Shown: positions 22,617 through 34,252, numbered from the stretch's first letter. The stretch is DNA of 48,846 bases from Clostridia bacterium (GCA_017436605.1 JAFSCW010000054.1:1-48846), one strand, 5' to 3'. Numbers and translations: made by a program. The notes: generated by a model from the letters alone, not told the origin.

Positions 22617-24453
22617 AGGCATAGAGCAGCGGCGCGTAGGGCCCGCTGACGGGCGAGCGCAGCAGAAGCGGAAAAAACGGATGCGAAAGCGCGCCGGCAG
22701 CCAGAAAAAGAAAACGGCTGACGGCGCTTCCCTCCTGCCCGGCGCAGACGGGCGCGCTGTCGAGGAAGGTATGCGGATGGGTCAGCGGAAGGGAAAGCGC
22801 AGTGCGCGGGGAGGACGCGGTTGGCCCGAGCGGAAGAAACAGCGCGTCGTTTTCTCCGGTCTGTGCGCAATGGGGCGGCTGGTATGCGCCGCGGCGGCGT
22901 GCGGCGCGCAGAAGCGCGCCGAGCATGCCGTCCGCTTCGGACGGCGGCAGCGCGAGCACAGCGCATTCGATTTCGGCGGGGAGGCCGCGAAGCGCCGCGT
23001 CGCAGCGGCTCATCTGTTCCCGCAGATACTGCGCGCATACGAGGGCGGCCGCCTCTTCCGCCGGCGTATGGATGGAAAGGCCTGCGCGCAGCAGGGTTTC
23101 GGAACGCCTCGCAGCCTCGTCGCATTCCACAAGCCCCAGCATCGCGCCGGCGCAGGCAGCGAGCATGCCCAGCGCGGGGGGAGGAGCGGGATCGCGCTGC
23201 GCCTCAAAGAAAGCATTTTCCGCAAGTGAGCGCAGCTGCTGCGATTCATCGGGATGAAGCGGGATGCGCTCGATGGTCGGATGGCAGAGCGCATGGAGGA
23301 CGAGCGGCGCGGCAAAAAACAGCAGCGAGGCGGGCAGCAGCGCAGTCAGCGCGCCGTGGTTTTGCAGCGCGGGAAGGAGCAGCGCAGCACCGGCAAGCAC
23401 GCAGCACACGGGTGAAAACAGGAGATCCGGGAGGCGGGGACGGAAAAACTTTGTCTTGGCAAACAACCGGCAAAGAAGGCAGTCCAGCGAGATCAGCGCG
23501 CACAGCGGAAGAAGGGAAAGCCGCGCCAGCGCGCCGGGCAGGAGCCCGGGATAGCGCAGCGCGCACAGCTCGGGCAGGAACACGGACAGCAGCGCAGGCA
23601 GCGCATGGCCGGAGGCGGCGCTCAGAAAGAGCAGCAGCAGCCGGACGAGGGGAAGCAGCGCGTGGATATCCGTTCGCCGCAGGCAATGCGCGCGATAGTC
23701 GGAAAAGAGCGAAGAAAGGGATGGGGCGCGCTGCGGAATGAATACGCAGTCCGGCGCAGCCGGCGCGGTTTCGGGCAGGCGGCCTTCCGCGGCGATCAGG
23801 ACGTCCGCCCTGCACAGCACGGGGCCGTCCGTTTTGGCATATCCCCGGCGGGCCAGCGCGACGCGCTGCGCATCCAGCAGCGGGCAGAGGGAGAAAAAAG
23901 AGAAGCGATGGAGCCGGGCCAGCGCCGTCTGCGGATATTCCCTTCGCGGCAGGACGCGCGGGCAGAGCACGCCGCCGGGCGCATCGGAGAGGGCGCGGAG
24001 CATGCGGTGCGGCGTATCCGGCGTGCAGATCAGAGAAAGGGGCGACAGAAGCACCGCCTCACAGCAGCCCCTGAGCTTTTCGGGGGAGAGGGTCGAAAGC
24101 ATAAAGCGCGCTTCGGTTTCTCCGCTTCGCATCAGCTGCGCGATGATCCGGCGCGGCGGGGTTTTCTGCTGTGCGCCGAGATAGCGCTGCGCCGCGTCGT
24201 CCCATGCCCGTTCGCGAACGAGCAGCGCGCACAGCGGGCCGGAGCGCGCGTCGATGGCCATCACGCCGGACTGCAGGGTTTTGAGGATGGGTTCGTCCTG
24301 CGGCAGGCGCAGTCCGCGCGCGGCGGGCAAATCGCAGAACAGGAGCGTATCCAGGCCGCATGCGGCCATGCGCCGCAGGGCGAGCAGCGCGTCCTCCGCC
24401 TCAGCGGGGGAGGCGGGCGCGCAGCAAAGGACAAGGAGCATCGAGCCTTCCAT
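22615..24453 (-). CDS. Membrane protein resembling a degenerate cyclic beta-1,2-glucan synthase GT84 domain
   Basis: A 612-residue protein with about six hydrophobic segments between residues 264 and 400. The N-terminal third follows, block by block, the glycosyltransferase part of cyclic beta-1,2-glucan synthase (NdvB/Cgs type) as I remember it. LLFCDLPAARGLRLPQDEPI parallels the 'FALLTDF..A....P.DE' block; RAWDDAAQRYLGAQQ parallels 'R.WN..E..WMG.ERK'; LICTPDTPHR (141-150) sits where VITLDADT-type motifs lie; GVLCPRVLPR parallels 'GILQPRV.P'; and SDYRAHCLRRTDIHALLP is at the acceptor-side RHRW.RGD site. The DAD and R-W catalytic residues are changed, and the GH94 part is missing (612 against about 2,800 residues). 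ENAFFEAQRDPAPPPALGM (422-440) resembles the linker before GH94. RBS GGAGG precedes the ATG. Function is unknown; an inactive or repurposed glucan synthase relative is inference. Confidence 0.6.
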   Translation of the reverse strand: MEGSMLLVLCCAPASPAEAEDALLALRRMAACGLDTLLFCDLPAARGLRLPQDEPILKTLQSGVMAIDARSGPLCALLVRERAWDDAAQRYLGAQQKTPPRRIIAQLMRSGETEARFMLSTLSPEKLRGCCEAVLLSPLSLICTPDTPHRMLRALSDAPGGVLCPRVLPRREYPQTALARLHRFSFFSLCPLLDAQRVALARRGYAKTDGPVLCRADVLIAAEGRLPETAPAAPDCVFIPQRAPSLSSLFSDYRAHCLRRTDIHALLPLVRLLLLFLSAASGHALPALLSVFLPELCALRYPGLLPGALARLSLLPLCALISLDCLLCRLFAKTKFFRPRLPDLLFSPVCCVLAGAALLLPALQNHGALTALLPASLLFFAAPLVLHALCHPTIERIPLHPDESQQLRSLAENAFFEAQRDPAPPPALGMLAACAGAMLGLVECDEAARRSETLLRAGLSIHTPAEEAAALVCAQYLREQMSRCDAALRGLPAEIECAVLALPPSEADGMLGALLRAARRRGAYQPPHCAQTGENDALFLPLGPTASSPRTALSLPLTHPHTFLDSAPVCAGQEGSAVSRFLFLAAGALSHPFFPLLLRSPVSGPYAPLLYA

Positions 24454-24661
24454 AGCATGCCTCCGGGGTTTTGCTGGTCGGGAAAGGGAATATGCGGAGA
24501 CGACCGCACTGCACAGTCTGCCCCGGCAGGAGGAAGAATACGCTGCAGGATTCCCTGCATAATTTTGCGGGCGCGATCATATGAATGGACATTGACGGCG
24601 GACGATTTCAAAAAATCTTGACAGAACCGGAAAAAACAGCGCTTTCCTGGCAGAAATAGGA

Positions 24662-24690
24662 TTGATCTTCTTTATGAATCGTGCTATAAT
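24662..24690 (+). promoter_or_regulatory. Promoter of the trigger factor gene
   Basis: -35 TTGATC (24662-24667), 17-bp spacer, -10 TATAAT (24685-24690). The 318-base gap from 24454 to 24771 holds this promoter, the ribosome-binding site of the leftward gene, a small hairpin (TGCAGG/CCTGCA, 24544-24559) and nothing else I can name. Confidence 0.8.
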
Positions 24691-24771
24691 ATAAGATAGC
24701 GTTTTGGGTTTTCCGGGGCGCAGTGAATGAGAATCAATTCAATTTGAATGTTTCAGGAGGAGCAAAAGCAT

Positions 24772-26061
24772 ATGAGCACCACCGTAGAGAAGATTGCCAG
24801 CAATAAGGTCAAGCTGTTCTTTGACGTCGACAGCGCCAAGTTTGACGAGGCCATGGGCAAGGCCTATCTCAAGGTTCGTTCCCAGGTGAACGTCCCGGGC
24901 TTCCGCAAGGGCAAGGCCCCGCGCAAGCTGATTGAGAATATGTACGGCGAGGGCATCTTCTATGATGAGGCCTTCGAGATCGTCTTCGACGAGGTCTATG
25001 GCCCGGCTATCGAGGAGAAGAAGATCGAGGTCGTCGATCGTCCGGAGATCGAGATCCAGGAGATCGGCACTGGCAAGAACCTGAAGTTCACCTGCGAGGT
25101 GTTCGTCAAGCCGGACGTCACCCTGGGCGAGTACAAGGGCGTTGTCGTCAAGAAGGAGACCACGCTGGTCACCGACGCTGAGGTCGAGGCGAAGCTCGAA
25201 GAGGAGCGCAATAAGCAGGCGACCGAGGTTTCCGTCGAGGATCGCGCTGTTGCTGAGGGCGACACCGTGAATCTGGACTACGCCGGTTCCGTCGATGGCG
25301 TTGCGTTCGCCGGCGGCACCGCCGAGGGCCAGACCCTGAAGATCGGCTCCCACACCTTCATCCCGGGCTTCGAAGAGCAGATGATCGGCATGAACATCGG
25401 CGAGGAGAAGGACCTGAACGTCACCTTCCCGGAGAAGTATCACTCTGACGAGCTGGCCGGCAAGGCCGCCGTGTTCCATGTCAAGGTGAATTCCATCACC
25501 GAGACCCAGCTCCCGGCGCTGGACGATGATTTCGCCAAGGACATCTCCGAGTTCGATACCCTGGATGAATACAAGGCTGACATCCGCGCCAAACTGGAAG
25601 CCAAGGCTGCTGACCAGGACAACAACAACTTCACCAACGCGGTGATCGAGAAGGTTCTGGACAACGCCGAGGTCATGATTCCGGAAGCGATGATCGAGCG
25701 CCAGATCGACTCCATGATGCGCGACTTTGAGTACCGCCTCATGGGCAACGGCCTCAAGCTCGACGACTTCATCAAGTACACCGGCTCCGACATGCAGGCC
25801 TTCCGCGAGAACTACCGCGGCCAGGCGATCAAGAGCGTGAAGGCGCATCTGGTTCTGGAGGCGATCGAGAAGGCCGAGGCCATCGACGCGACCGAGGAGC
25901 AGATCGACAAGCAGCTCGAGGCCTTCGCCGCCCAGACCGGCAAGACCGTCGAGGAGTTCAAGGCGTCCCTGTCCGAGTCCGACATCGAGTACTTCAAGGC
26001 CGATGCGATCCGCGACAACTGCGTCGCGTTCCTGCGTGACAACGCGCAGATCGAGGCCTGA
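24772..26061 (+). CDS. tig: Trigger factor
   Basis: Ribosome-associated chaperone and peptidyl-prolyl isomerase that meets nascent chains at the exit tunnel. The 429 residues have the three-domain layout: an N-terminal ribosome-binding domain with the signature GFRKGKAP (43-50), an FKBP-type PPIase domain (about 155-245, with GDTVNLDYAGSVDG and PGFEEQMIGM) and the C-terminal helical substrate cradle. The ATG at 24772 follows AGGAGG. It opens the tig-clpP-clpX-lon-engB block found in many Firmicutes. Strong codon bias indicates high expression. Confidence 0.97.
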   Translation: MSTTVEKIASNKVKLFFDVDSAKFDEAMGKAYLKVRSQVNVPGFRKGKAPRKLIENMYGEGIFYDEAFEIVFDEVYGPAIEEKKIEVVDRPEIEIQEIGTGKNLKFTCEVFVKPDVTLGEYKGVVVKKETTLVTDAEVEAKLEEERNKQATEVSVEDRAVAEGDTVNLDYAGSVDGVAFAGGTAEGQTLKIGSHTFIPGFEEQMIGMNIGEEKDLNVTFPEKYHSDELAGKAAVFHVKVNSITETQLPALDDDFAKDISEFDTLDEYKADIRAKLEAKAADQDNNNFTNAVIEKVLDNAEVMIPEAMIERQIDSMMRDFEYRLMGNGLKLDDFIKYTGSDMQAFRENYRGQAIKSVKAHLVLEAIEKAEAIDATEEQIDKQLEAFAAQTGKTVEEFKASLSESDIEYFKADAIRDNCVAFLRDNAQIEA

Positions 26062-26140
26062 TCGGGCGTAAGGAACTGCGCCTGACAGCTCTGCTTTCGC
26101 GCAGCATGCGCGAATGAACGACAGAATATGGAGGCGTTCC

Positions 26141-26740
26141 ATGCCGAACAACTACTATTTTGAACCCAGCGTCATCGAGAAGACGCCCTACGGCGAGCGC
26201 TCGTACGACGTATACTCCCGCCTGCTGAAGGACCGCGTCGTGTTTGTCCGCGGCGAGGTCAATGAGCAGATGGCCAACAGCATCGTGGCCCAGCTGCTGT
26301 TCCTGGAGATGGAGGATCCGGATGCGGAGATCTCCATGTACATCAACAGCCCGGGCGGCAGCGTCACCGACGGCATGGCGATCTACGATACCATGCGCTA
26401 CATCAAGCCGAAGATCCGTACCGTCTGCCTGGGCATGGCCGCGTCGATGGGCGCGTTCCTGCTGATGGCGGGCGAGCCGGGCATGCGTCTGGCCCTGCCC
26501 AACAGCGAGGTCATGATCCATCAGCCCAGCGGTGGCGCGCATGGCCAGGCGACCGACGTGCAGCTGCACGCCGAGTGGCTCCTGCGCACGAAGAAGAAGA
26601 TGAACGGCCTGATGAGCGAGATGACGAAGCAGCCGCTGGAGCGCATCGAGCGCGACGTCGAGCGCGACTACTTCATGACTGCCGAGGAGGCGCTTGCCTA
26701 CGGCATCATCGACGAAATCTATCAGCCGCGCAGGAAGTAA
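26141..26740 (+). CDS. clpP: ATP-dependent Clp protease proteolytic subunit
   Basis: Serine protease forming the tetradecameric chamber that degrades substrates fed by ClpX or ClpC. It has 199 residues with the catalytic triad Ser102 (in MAASMGAF), His127 (in MIHQPSGG) and Asp176 (in ERDYF). The hydrophobic substrate-handle region [14 protein letters not shown] is intact. The ATG at 26141 was chosen for GGAGG at 26130-26134. It lies 79 bases after tig and before clpX, the classic order. No CtsR-type repeat was noticed upstream. Confidence 0.97.
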   Translation: MPNNYYFEPSVIEKTPYGERSYDVYSRLLKDRVVFVRGEVNEQMANSIVAQLLFLEMEDPDAEISMYINSPGGSVTDGMAIYDTMRYIKPKIRTVCLGMAASMGAFLLMAGEPGMRLALPNSEVMIHQPSGGAHGQATDVQLHAEWLLRTKKKMNGLMSEMTKQPLERIERDVERDYFMTAEEALAYGIIDEIYQPRRK

Positions 26741-26764
26741 TCGTTCACCCGTATTTGAGAGATG

Positions 26765-26791
26765 ATTTCTCCCCCGGAGCGGGGGAGAAAT
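26765..26791 (+). terminator. Hairpin between clpP and clpX
   Basis: 12-bp perfect stem ATTTCTCCCCCG/CGGGGGAGAAAT with a GAG loop, followed by TATTCTC. The T-tract is poor, so it is likely a partial terminator or a 3' mRNA stabiliser that sets the clpP to clpX ratio. Confidence 0.6.
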
Positions 26792-26843
26792 TATTCTCTG
26801 CAGGGGAATTATCCATTCGAGTTTTGAGAATCTGAGGTGCGAA

Positions 26844-28154
<1,311 letters not shown>

Positions 28155-28168
28155 TTATACGGCATACT

Positions 28169-28207
28169 TCGCGGGAGGCGTCGGCTTCCCGCGATTTTCT
28201 TGTTTTT
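28169..28207 (+). terminator. Terminator after clpX
   Basis: 8-bp stem TCGCGGGA/TCCCGCGA (28169-28176, 28187-28194) followed by TTTTCTTGTTTTT. Confidence 0.85.
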
Positions 28208-28236
28208 CCGACAAAAGACAGGTCAAATTGTGTCTG

Positions 28237-28265
28237 TTGCAAATTATGCATCGCTGGGTTATAAT
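28237..28265 (+). promoter_or_regulatory. Promoter of lon
   Basis: -35 TTGCAA (28237-28242), 17-bp spacer, -10 TATAAT (28260-28265). Confidence 0.82.
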
Positions 28266-28330
28266 ATTGAAACATCGGCCCGGAAGACTCACGAAGACGG
28301 GCGCAGATGCTTTGAAGGAGGGATAAAGCC

Positions 28331-30745
<2,415 letters not shown>

Positions 30746-30762
30746 ATAAAAGGAGTAATCCG

Positions 30763-31377
30763 ATGCAAGTGAAACGCGCTGACTTCATCACCTCGATGAA
30801 GGACTACGGCGAATACGAAACGAAGGGCAGCCCCGAGGTTGCCTTTGCCGGCAAGAGCAATGTCGGCAAATCGTCGATGATCAACAAGCTGACGGGCCGC
30901 AATAAGCTCGCGCGCACGAGCGCAACGCCCGGCAAGACGAGGCTGATCAATGTCTTCCGCATCAACGACGAGATCAACTTCATCGACCTGCCCGGCTATG
31001 GCTTTGCCAAGGTCAGCAAGGCGGAGAAGCAGTCCTGGGGAAAGATGATGCAGAATTACTTCGCCACGACCGAAGACCTGTGTCATGTCTTCCATCTGGT
31101 CGATATCCGTCATGAGCCGACGACGGAGGACTGCGAGATGAATCTCTTCCTGCGCCAGTCCGGCATTCCCTTCACCGTCATCGCCACGAAGGCGGACAAG
31201 ATCAGCCGGGGCGCGCGGATGAAGCATCTTGCGCCGATCTGCCGCGCGCTGGCTGTGCAGCCCTGGCAGGTGATCCCGTTCTCCTCCGAGGATGGAACAG
31301 GCAGGGAAGAGATCCTCAACAAGATTGAGGAGGTCTGTTATGCCGAGGTGGAGATTGAGGAAGGCGAAAACGAATAA
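30763..31377 (+). CDS. engB: Ribosome biogenesis GTP-binding protein YsxC/EngB
   Basis: A TRAFAC-class GTPase needed for late large-subunit ribosome assembly. Its 204 residues carry G1 GKSNVGKSS (30-38), the G2 region around TSATPGKTR, G3 DLPGYG (75-80), G4 TKADK and G5 SSE. It is encoded directly after lon with GGAG as ribosome-binding site and ends at a strong terminator, so it closes the proteostasis block. Confidence 0.96.
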   Translation: MQVKRADFITSMKDYGEYETKGSPEVAFAGKSNVGKSSMINKLTGRNKLARTSATPGKTRLINVFRINDEINFIDLPGYGFAKVSKAEKQSWGKMMQNYFATTEDLCHVFHLVDIRHEPTTEDCEMNLFLRQSGIPFTVIATKADKISRGARMKHLAPICRALAVQPWQVIPFSSEDGTGREEILNKIEEVCYAEVEIEEGENE

Positions 31378-31389
31378 CCCATAAAATAA

Positions 31390-31425
31390 GAAGCCTGAAA
31401 GCGATTTGCTTTCGGGCTTCTTTTT
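31390..31425 (+). terminator. Terminator after engB
   Basis: 13-bp stem GAAGCCTGAAAGC/GCTTTCGGGCTTC (31390-31402, 31408-31420; one G-T pair) with TTTTT. Confidence 0.95.
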
Positions 31426-31456
31426 GGCTTATGCGGAATATGGCTTTCCCAGACGA

Positions 31457-31573
31457 CCAAGGGCCGCGGGCCCCTGAACCCCGGGGCTGTATACAGAGAT
31501 TGGCAGAGAACACCGGGATCCAAGGGCCGCGGGCCCCTGGACCCCGGGGCTGTATACAGAGATTGGTAGAGAA
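31457..31573. repeat. Two copies of a 54-bp intergenic direct repeat
   Basis: Copies at 31457-31510 and 31520-31573 differ at only two bases and are separated by 9 bp. Each holds the palindrome-rich GGGCCGCGGGCCCC, CCCCGGGG and TGTATACA elements. A GC-rich stem (CGGGGC/GCCCCG around CGAA, about 31585-31601) follows. The leftward reading gives an open frame without ribosome-binding site or protein-like composition, so I treat it as a non-coding repeat element. The 331-base gap 31378-31708 holds the engB terminator, this repeat and the hairpin below. Confidence 0.85.
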
Positions 31574-31623
31574 TCCTGGGGTTCGGGGCCGAAGCCCCGA
31601 TCGTTTCAAGGGGTAAGGGGATT

Positions 31624-31668
31624 CCAAAGGGGCGAAGGGGGAAATCGAAATCCCCCTCGTCCCTTTGG
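31624..31668. repeat. Large GC-rich hairpin next to the intergenic repeats
   Basis: CCAAAGGGGCGAAGGGGGA (31624 onwards) is nearly complementary to TCCCCCTCGTCCCTTTGG (to 31668) around AATCGAAA. It looks like the end module of the same repetitive element. Confidence 0.75.
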
Positions 31669-31708
31669 CCCAGCGGAGCGCGTACTCTCCAAAAAGAATG
31701 ATGCATGA

Positions 31709-32032
31709 TTAGGCTTGTCTGTGCTTGAGAACAACGTCGATCAGATCGTCGATAAGCGCATGCGTATCTTCTGAGCAATCAGAAATTCTATCGGTGATAT
31801 GAATATCGGATACATTGTCTATGCAGCCGGACAGAAGACTATTGATAGAAACATGAAACATTTCGGCAGTTCGCAGGAGCAAAGGAAGAGAGATGTTCCG
31901 TTCGCCGCGTTCAAAACGGCCATAATGGAGCAAAGAAATACCGAGTCCTTCTGCTGCTTGTTCTTGAGTCATATGAAGTTTCTTTCGGGCACAGCGGATG
32001 TTGCTGCCGATGATTTTGAATGATATCTGCAT
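31709..32032 (-). CDS. XRE-family helix-turn-helix regulator
   Basis: A 107-residue Cro/CI-type DNA-binding protein. The HTH lies at about residues 8-62 (MTQEQAAEGLGISLLHYGRFERGERNISL), with a short C-terminal tail rich in Asp/Ile (DDLIDVVLKHRQA) likely for dimerisation. The start at 32032 has GGAG upstream on its strand. It diverges from a second XRE gene across an 80-base AT-rich region with a perfect palindrome. Its base composition is clearly lower in GC than neighbouring core genes, suggesting acquisition. Targets are unknown beyond likely autoregulation. Confidence 0.88.
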   Translation of the reverse strand: MQISFKIIGSNIRCARKKLHMTQEQAAEGLGISLLHYGRFERGERNISLPLLLRTAEMFHVSINSLLSGCIDNVSDIHITDRISDCSEDTHALIDDLIDVVLKHRQA

Positions 32033-32077
32033 AAATTACTCCTTAAGTCAAAATTGGATAGATAATTTATATTTGGA

Positions 32078-32106
32078 AGTATACATAAAAACTGACTGTT
32101 TGTCAA
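32078..32106 (-). promoter_or_regulatory. Leftward promoter of the minus-strand XRE gene
   Basis: On the minus strand: -35 TTGACA (32106-32101), 17-bp spacer, -10 TATACT (32083-32078). The -35 box is one arm of the palindrome described next. Confidence 0.8.
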
Positions 32107-32121
32107 ATTAAATTTGACAAA
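32099..32121. promoter_or_regulatory. Perfect 23-bp palindrome between the divergent XRE genes
   Basis: The core TGTCAAATTAAATTTGACA (32101-32119) extends two further paired bases on each side. One arm is the leftward -35 box and the other supplies a TTGACA facing right. A dimer of either XRE protein bound here would block the leftward promoter and possibly the rightward one. Confidence 0.82.
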
Positions 32122-32188
32122 TTGTATTAACCGAGAGAGCGAGAATTTGCATAGAATAATCCTATCAAAGAGTGGGTGGGATAAAGCT

Positions 32189-32482
32189 ATGTTTGGCGAA
32201 CGTTTGAGAGAGTTTCGAATACTGAGAGGGATCAGTCAGGAAGAACTGGGCAAGCGCTTTGGTGTTTCGAAACAAACGGTCTCAAATTGGGAAAATGAAA
32301 ACGCAACCCCTTCTTTGGATATGTTCCAAAACCTCGTGGATTTCTTCCATACAACTCCGAATCGCATGCTTGGTTATGAGTCTTACGTTGGCCTTGATGT
32401 TACTGATTTAACGGAAAAAGAGATCCAGCATATTGTGATGCTGATCGACGACCTGAAAGCGCATCACAAAGCAGCAGAATAA
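32189..32482 (+). CDS. XRE-family helix-turn-helix regulator
   Basis: A 97-residue Cro/CI-type regulator. The HTH reads LREFRILRGISQEELGKRFG then VSKQTVSNWENENATPSLDM (residues 4-46), and a C-terminal segment DLTEKEIQHIVMLIDDLKAH may dimerise. The ATG at 32189 was chosen because it starts right before the HTH and follows GGTGGG; the frame is open further upstream through the palindrome, but that part is unlikely to be coding. Like its divergent partner it is low in GC. The pair resembles small regulator modules of mobile elements, but no integrase or toxin is present. Confidence 0.88.
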   Translation: MFGERLREFRILRGISQEELGKRFGVSKQTVSNWENENATPSLDMFQNLVDFFHTTPNRMLGYESYVGLDVTDLTEKEIQHIVMLIDDLKAHHKAAE

Positions 32483-32486
32483 AGAA

Positions 32487-32519
32487 AAACACAGGACTTT
32501 GAAAATCCTGTGTTTTTTG
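32487..32519 (+). terminator. Terminator between the XRE gene and dacA, probably bidirectional
   Basis: 10-bp stem AAACACAGGA/TCCTGTGTTT with a T-run on the plus strand and an A-rich 5' side that supplies T on the minus strand, fitting two convergent genes. Confidence 0.9.
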
Positions 32520-32524
32520 TTTGC

Positions 32525-33994
32525 TTAGCGGGGATACCGCTTTTTGGACGGCGGAATATCCGGCGCCTTGGCGCGCTTGTGCCTGTGTCTGCGGATAAAC
32601 CGCTTGAGCCACCAGAGCATAATCAGGAGCGCAGCGGGCGGAACGAAGTAGTCCCAGCTGAAGCGCGGCCAGGGATTGTCGTCCGCGGCGGTGTAGGCCT
32701 CGATCTGCTCGAGCGTCGGCGGCGCATTTTCGCGCATGGCGATGGAACGCGTGGCGACGAGCTCGTATTCGGCGATGGAGCCGTCCTCGGCATAGTAGGT
32801 GAGTATGCCCATGACGTCGCCGATGTTCACCGGCGCGCGGAATTCGCGGGTCCAGTTGACGGAGGAAACCTGATTGAAGTTTTCCCGCAGCAGGTCGATC
32901 TTCGCGCTGTTGCCGATGATGATCATGTTCTTCGTTTCATCGACCGCGCGGATGCCCAGCGTCAGCTCGCCGTGGTTTTCATCCTCCAGCGAGAAGCCGG
33001 CCACGTCGATCACGCGTGGATCCTCGGCATAGAGTGCCTCGGGGCTGATGGATTCCACCTGCGTAAAGCCGTATTCCAGCAGGCGCTTGGTGTCGGTCCA
33101 TCTGCCGGAGCGGGAGGTATAGAACACGACGGAGATCAGCTCGATGCCTCCGCGCTTGGCGGAGCCGACGTAGCAATAGCCGGCGGGATTGGTAAAGCCG
33201 GTTTTGACGCCTGTCGCATCGGGATAGTAGTAGCTCTCGTTGGAGGGGTCGATGATGTACGTGCCGCCGACGAGCGTGCGCAGCGGATGGCCGCTGCGGC
33301 CCTCGGTCGCGGGCATTTCGTAGGTGTTCTTGGAGACGATTTCGCGGAAGCGCTCGTTCTGCATCGCTGCGCGCGCGATGATCGCCATGTCGCGTGCGGT
33401 GGTGTAGTGCATGTCGTCGTGCGCGCCGGAAGGATTGACGAAGTTCGTATCCGACGAGCAGCCCAGCATCTGCGCCGTCTGGTTCATCAGATCCGCAAAG
33501 CCGTATACGCTGCCGCTGATGTATTCGGCGATGGCGTTGGCGCCCTCGTTGCCGGAACGAACCAGCGTCGCGGCGATGAGATCCTTCATGGCGACCTCTT
33601 CGCCGACGTTGACGGGGATGGTCGCATAGGTCGGGGGGACGAGGTTGATGGCCTCCTGCGAAATCGTGACGACGTCGTTTTCGAGGTCGGACATTTCCAG
33701 CGCGATGTGGCAGGTGAGGATCTTGGTCGTCGAAGCGGGATACATGATCTCGTCGGCGTTCTTTTCAAAGAGCACCTCGCCGGTCGTGGCTTCGATCAGG
33801 ATCGCAGATTTGGCGATGAGCATGCTTTCGTCCAGCAGCTCCGGATGGGTGCTGTCCCATGAGAGCGCGTTGGGCTCGTACGTGGGATCGACCCATTTGT
33901 TCGCGTCCTCCTCGGGCTCGACGGCGAGCGAAAGGGGCGGCGAACATATCATCAGCACTGCCGTCAGGAGCAGCGCAATCAGGCGATGGGGCAA
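32525..33994 (-). CDS. D-alanyl-D-alanine carboxypeptidase (DacA/PBP5 type)
   Basis: Trims the terminal D-Ala from peptidoglycan pentapeptides outside the membrane. Its 489 residues start with a signal peptide (about 1-24). The S11 peptidase motifs are Ser88-TT-Lys91 (PASTTK), SGN (147-149) and KTG (264-266). A PBP5-type C-terminal beta domain follows (about 300-420). The C-terminus has a membrane helix (FVPPAALLIMLWWL) and a Lys/Arg-rich tail, anchoring the protein in the membrane. The start is taken as the TTG at 33994, six bases after GGAGGG; a longer frame to 34036 lacks a ribosome-binding site and would spoil the signal peptide. It diverges from a two-component system. Sporulation (DacB/DacF) versus vegetative (DacA) role is undecided. 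Confidence 0.93.
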   Translation of the reverse strand: MPHRLIALLLTAVLMICSPPLSLAVEPEEDANKWVDPTYEPNALSWDSTHPELLDESMLIAKSAILIEATTGEVLFEKNADEIMYPASTTKILTCHIALEMSDLENDVVTISQEAINLVPPTYATIPVNVGEEVAMKDLIAATLVRSGNEGANAIAEYISGSVYGFADLMNQTAQMLGCSSDTNFVNPSGAHDDMHYTTARDMAIIARAAMQNERFREIVSKNTYEMPATEGRSGHPLRTLVGGTYIIDPSNESYYYPDATGVKTGFTNPAGYCYVGSAKRGGIELISVVFYTSRSGRWTDTKRLLEYGFTQVESISPEALYAEDPRVIDVAGFSLEDENHGELTLGIRAVDETKNMIIIGNSAKIDLLRENFNQVSSVNWTREFRAPVNIGDVMGILTYYAEDGSIAEYELVATRSIAMRENAPPTLEQIEAYTAADDNPWPRFSWDYFVPPAALLIMLWWLKRFIRRHRHKRAKAPDIPPSKKRYPR

Positions 33995-34050
33995 GGAATT
34001 CCCTCCAGTAATGATCACGTAAAGGCAAATGGGCATAATACTACCTTTTT

Positions 34051-34079
34051 ACTATACCACTTTTTGCGTCAAATGTACA
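34051..34079 (-). promoter_or_regulatory. Probable promoter of the D,D-carboxypeptidase gene
   Basis: On the minus strand: -35 TGTACA (34079-34074), 17-bp spacer, -10 TATAGT (34056-34051). Confidence 0.5.
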
Positions 34080-34167
34080 GGGCGAACAGAATTGTCTGGA
34101 GCAGGAAACGGATAAATATTTCGAATCTGTGTCGTATGATGAGAAATGTTACAAATTGACGCAAAAA
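34061..34167. promoter_or_regulatory. 12-bp inverted repeat shared by two divergent promoters
   Basis: TTTTTGCGTCAA (34061-34072) and TTGACGCAAAAA (34156-34167) are exact inverted copies. The first lies in the spacer of the leftward carboxypeptidase promoter and the second 15 bases upstream of the rightward response-regulator -35 box. This suits a common regulator, possibly the response regulator itself. The 258-base gap 33995-34252 holds this and the two promoters. Confidence 0.55.
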
Positions 34168-34181
34168 CTGTTTCCAATGCC

Positions 34182-34211
34182 TTGATTTTTATCGTCGGTA
34201 TGCGTTACAAT
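34182..34211 (+). promoter_or_regulatory. Promoter of the two-component operon
   Basis: -35 TTGATT (34182-34187), 18-bp spacer, -10 TACAAT (34206-34211). Confidence 0.7.
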
Positions 34212-34252
34212 AGAACATATATAAAGCCGAGATATGGAATGAGGATGAGAGT

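Noticed and set aside
24618..24623. TTGACA before tig as a second -35 box
   Set aside because: No -10 box lies 15-19 bases downstream; the promoter at 24662-24690 is the better one.
31457..31573. Possible CRISPR array
   Set aside because: There are only two 54-bp copies with a 9-bp spacer and no cas genes; spacer length and unit size do not fit.
31338..31778. Minus-strand open frame of 146 codons through the intergenic repeats
   Set aside because: It duplicates the same peptide twice because of the DNA repeat, overlaps the engB 3' end and terminator and has no RBS; the repeat is better read as non-coding.
32114..32188. Earlier TTG start extending the plus-strand XRE protein by 25 residues
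   Set aside because: It would begin inside the palindrome and -35 sequence without an RBS; the ATG at 32189 places the HTH at the N-terminus.
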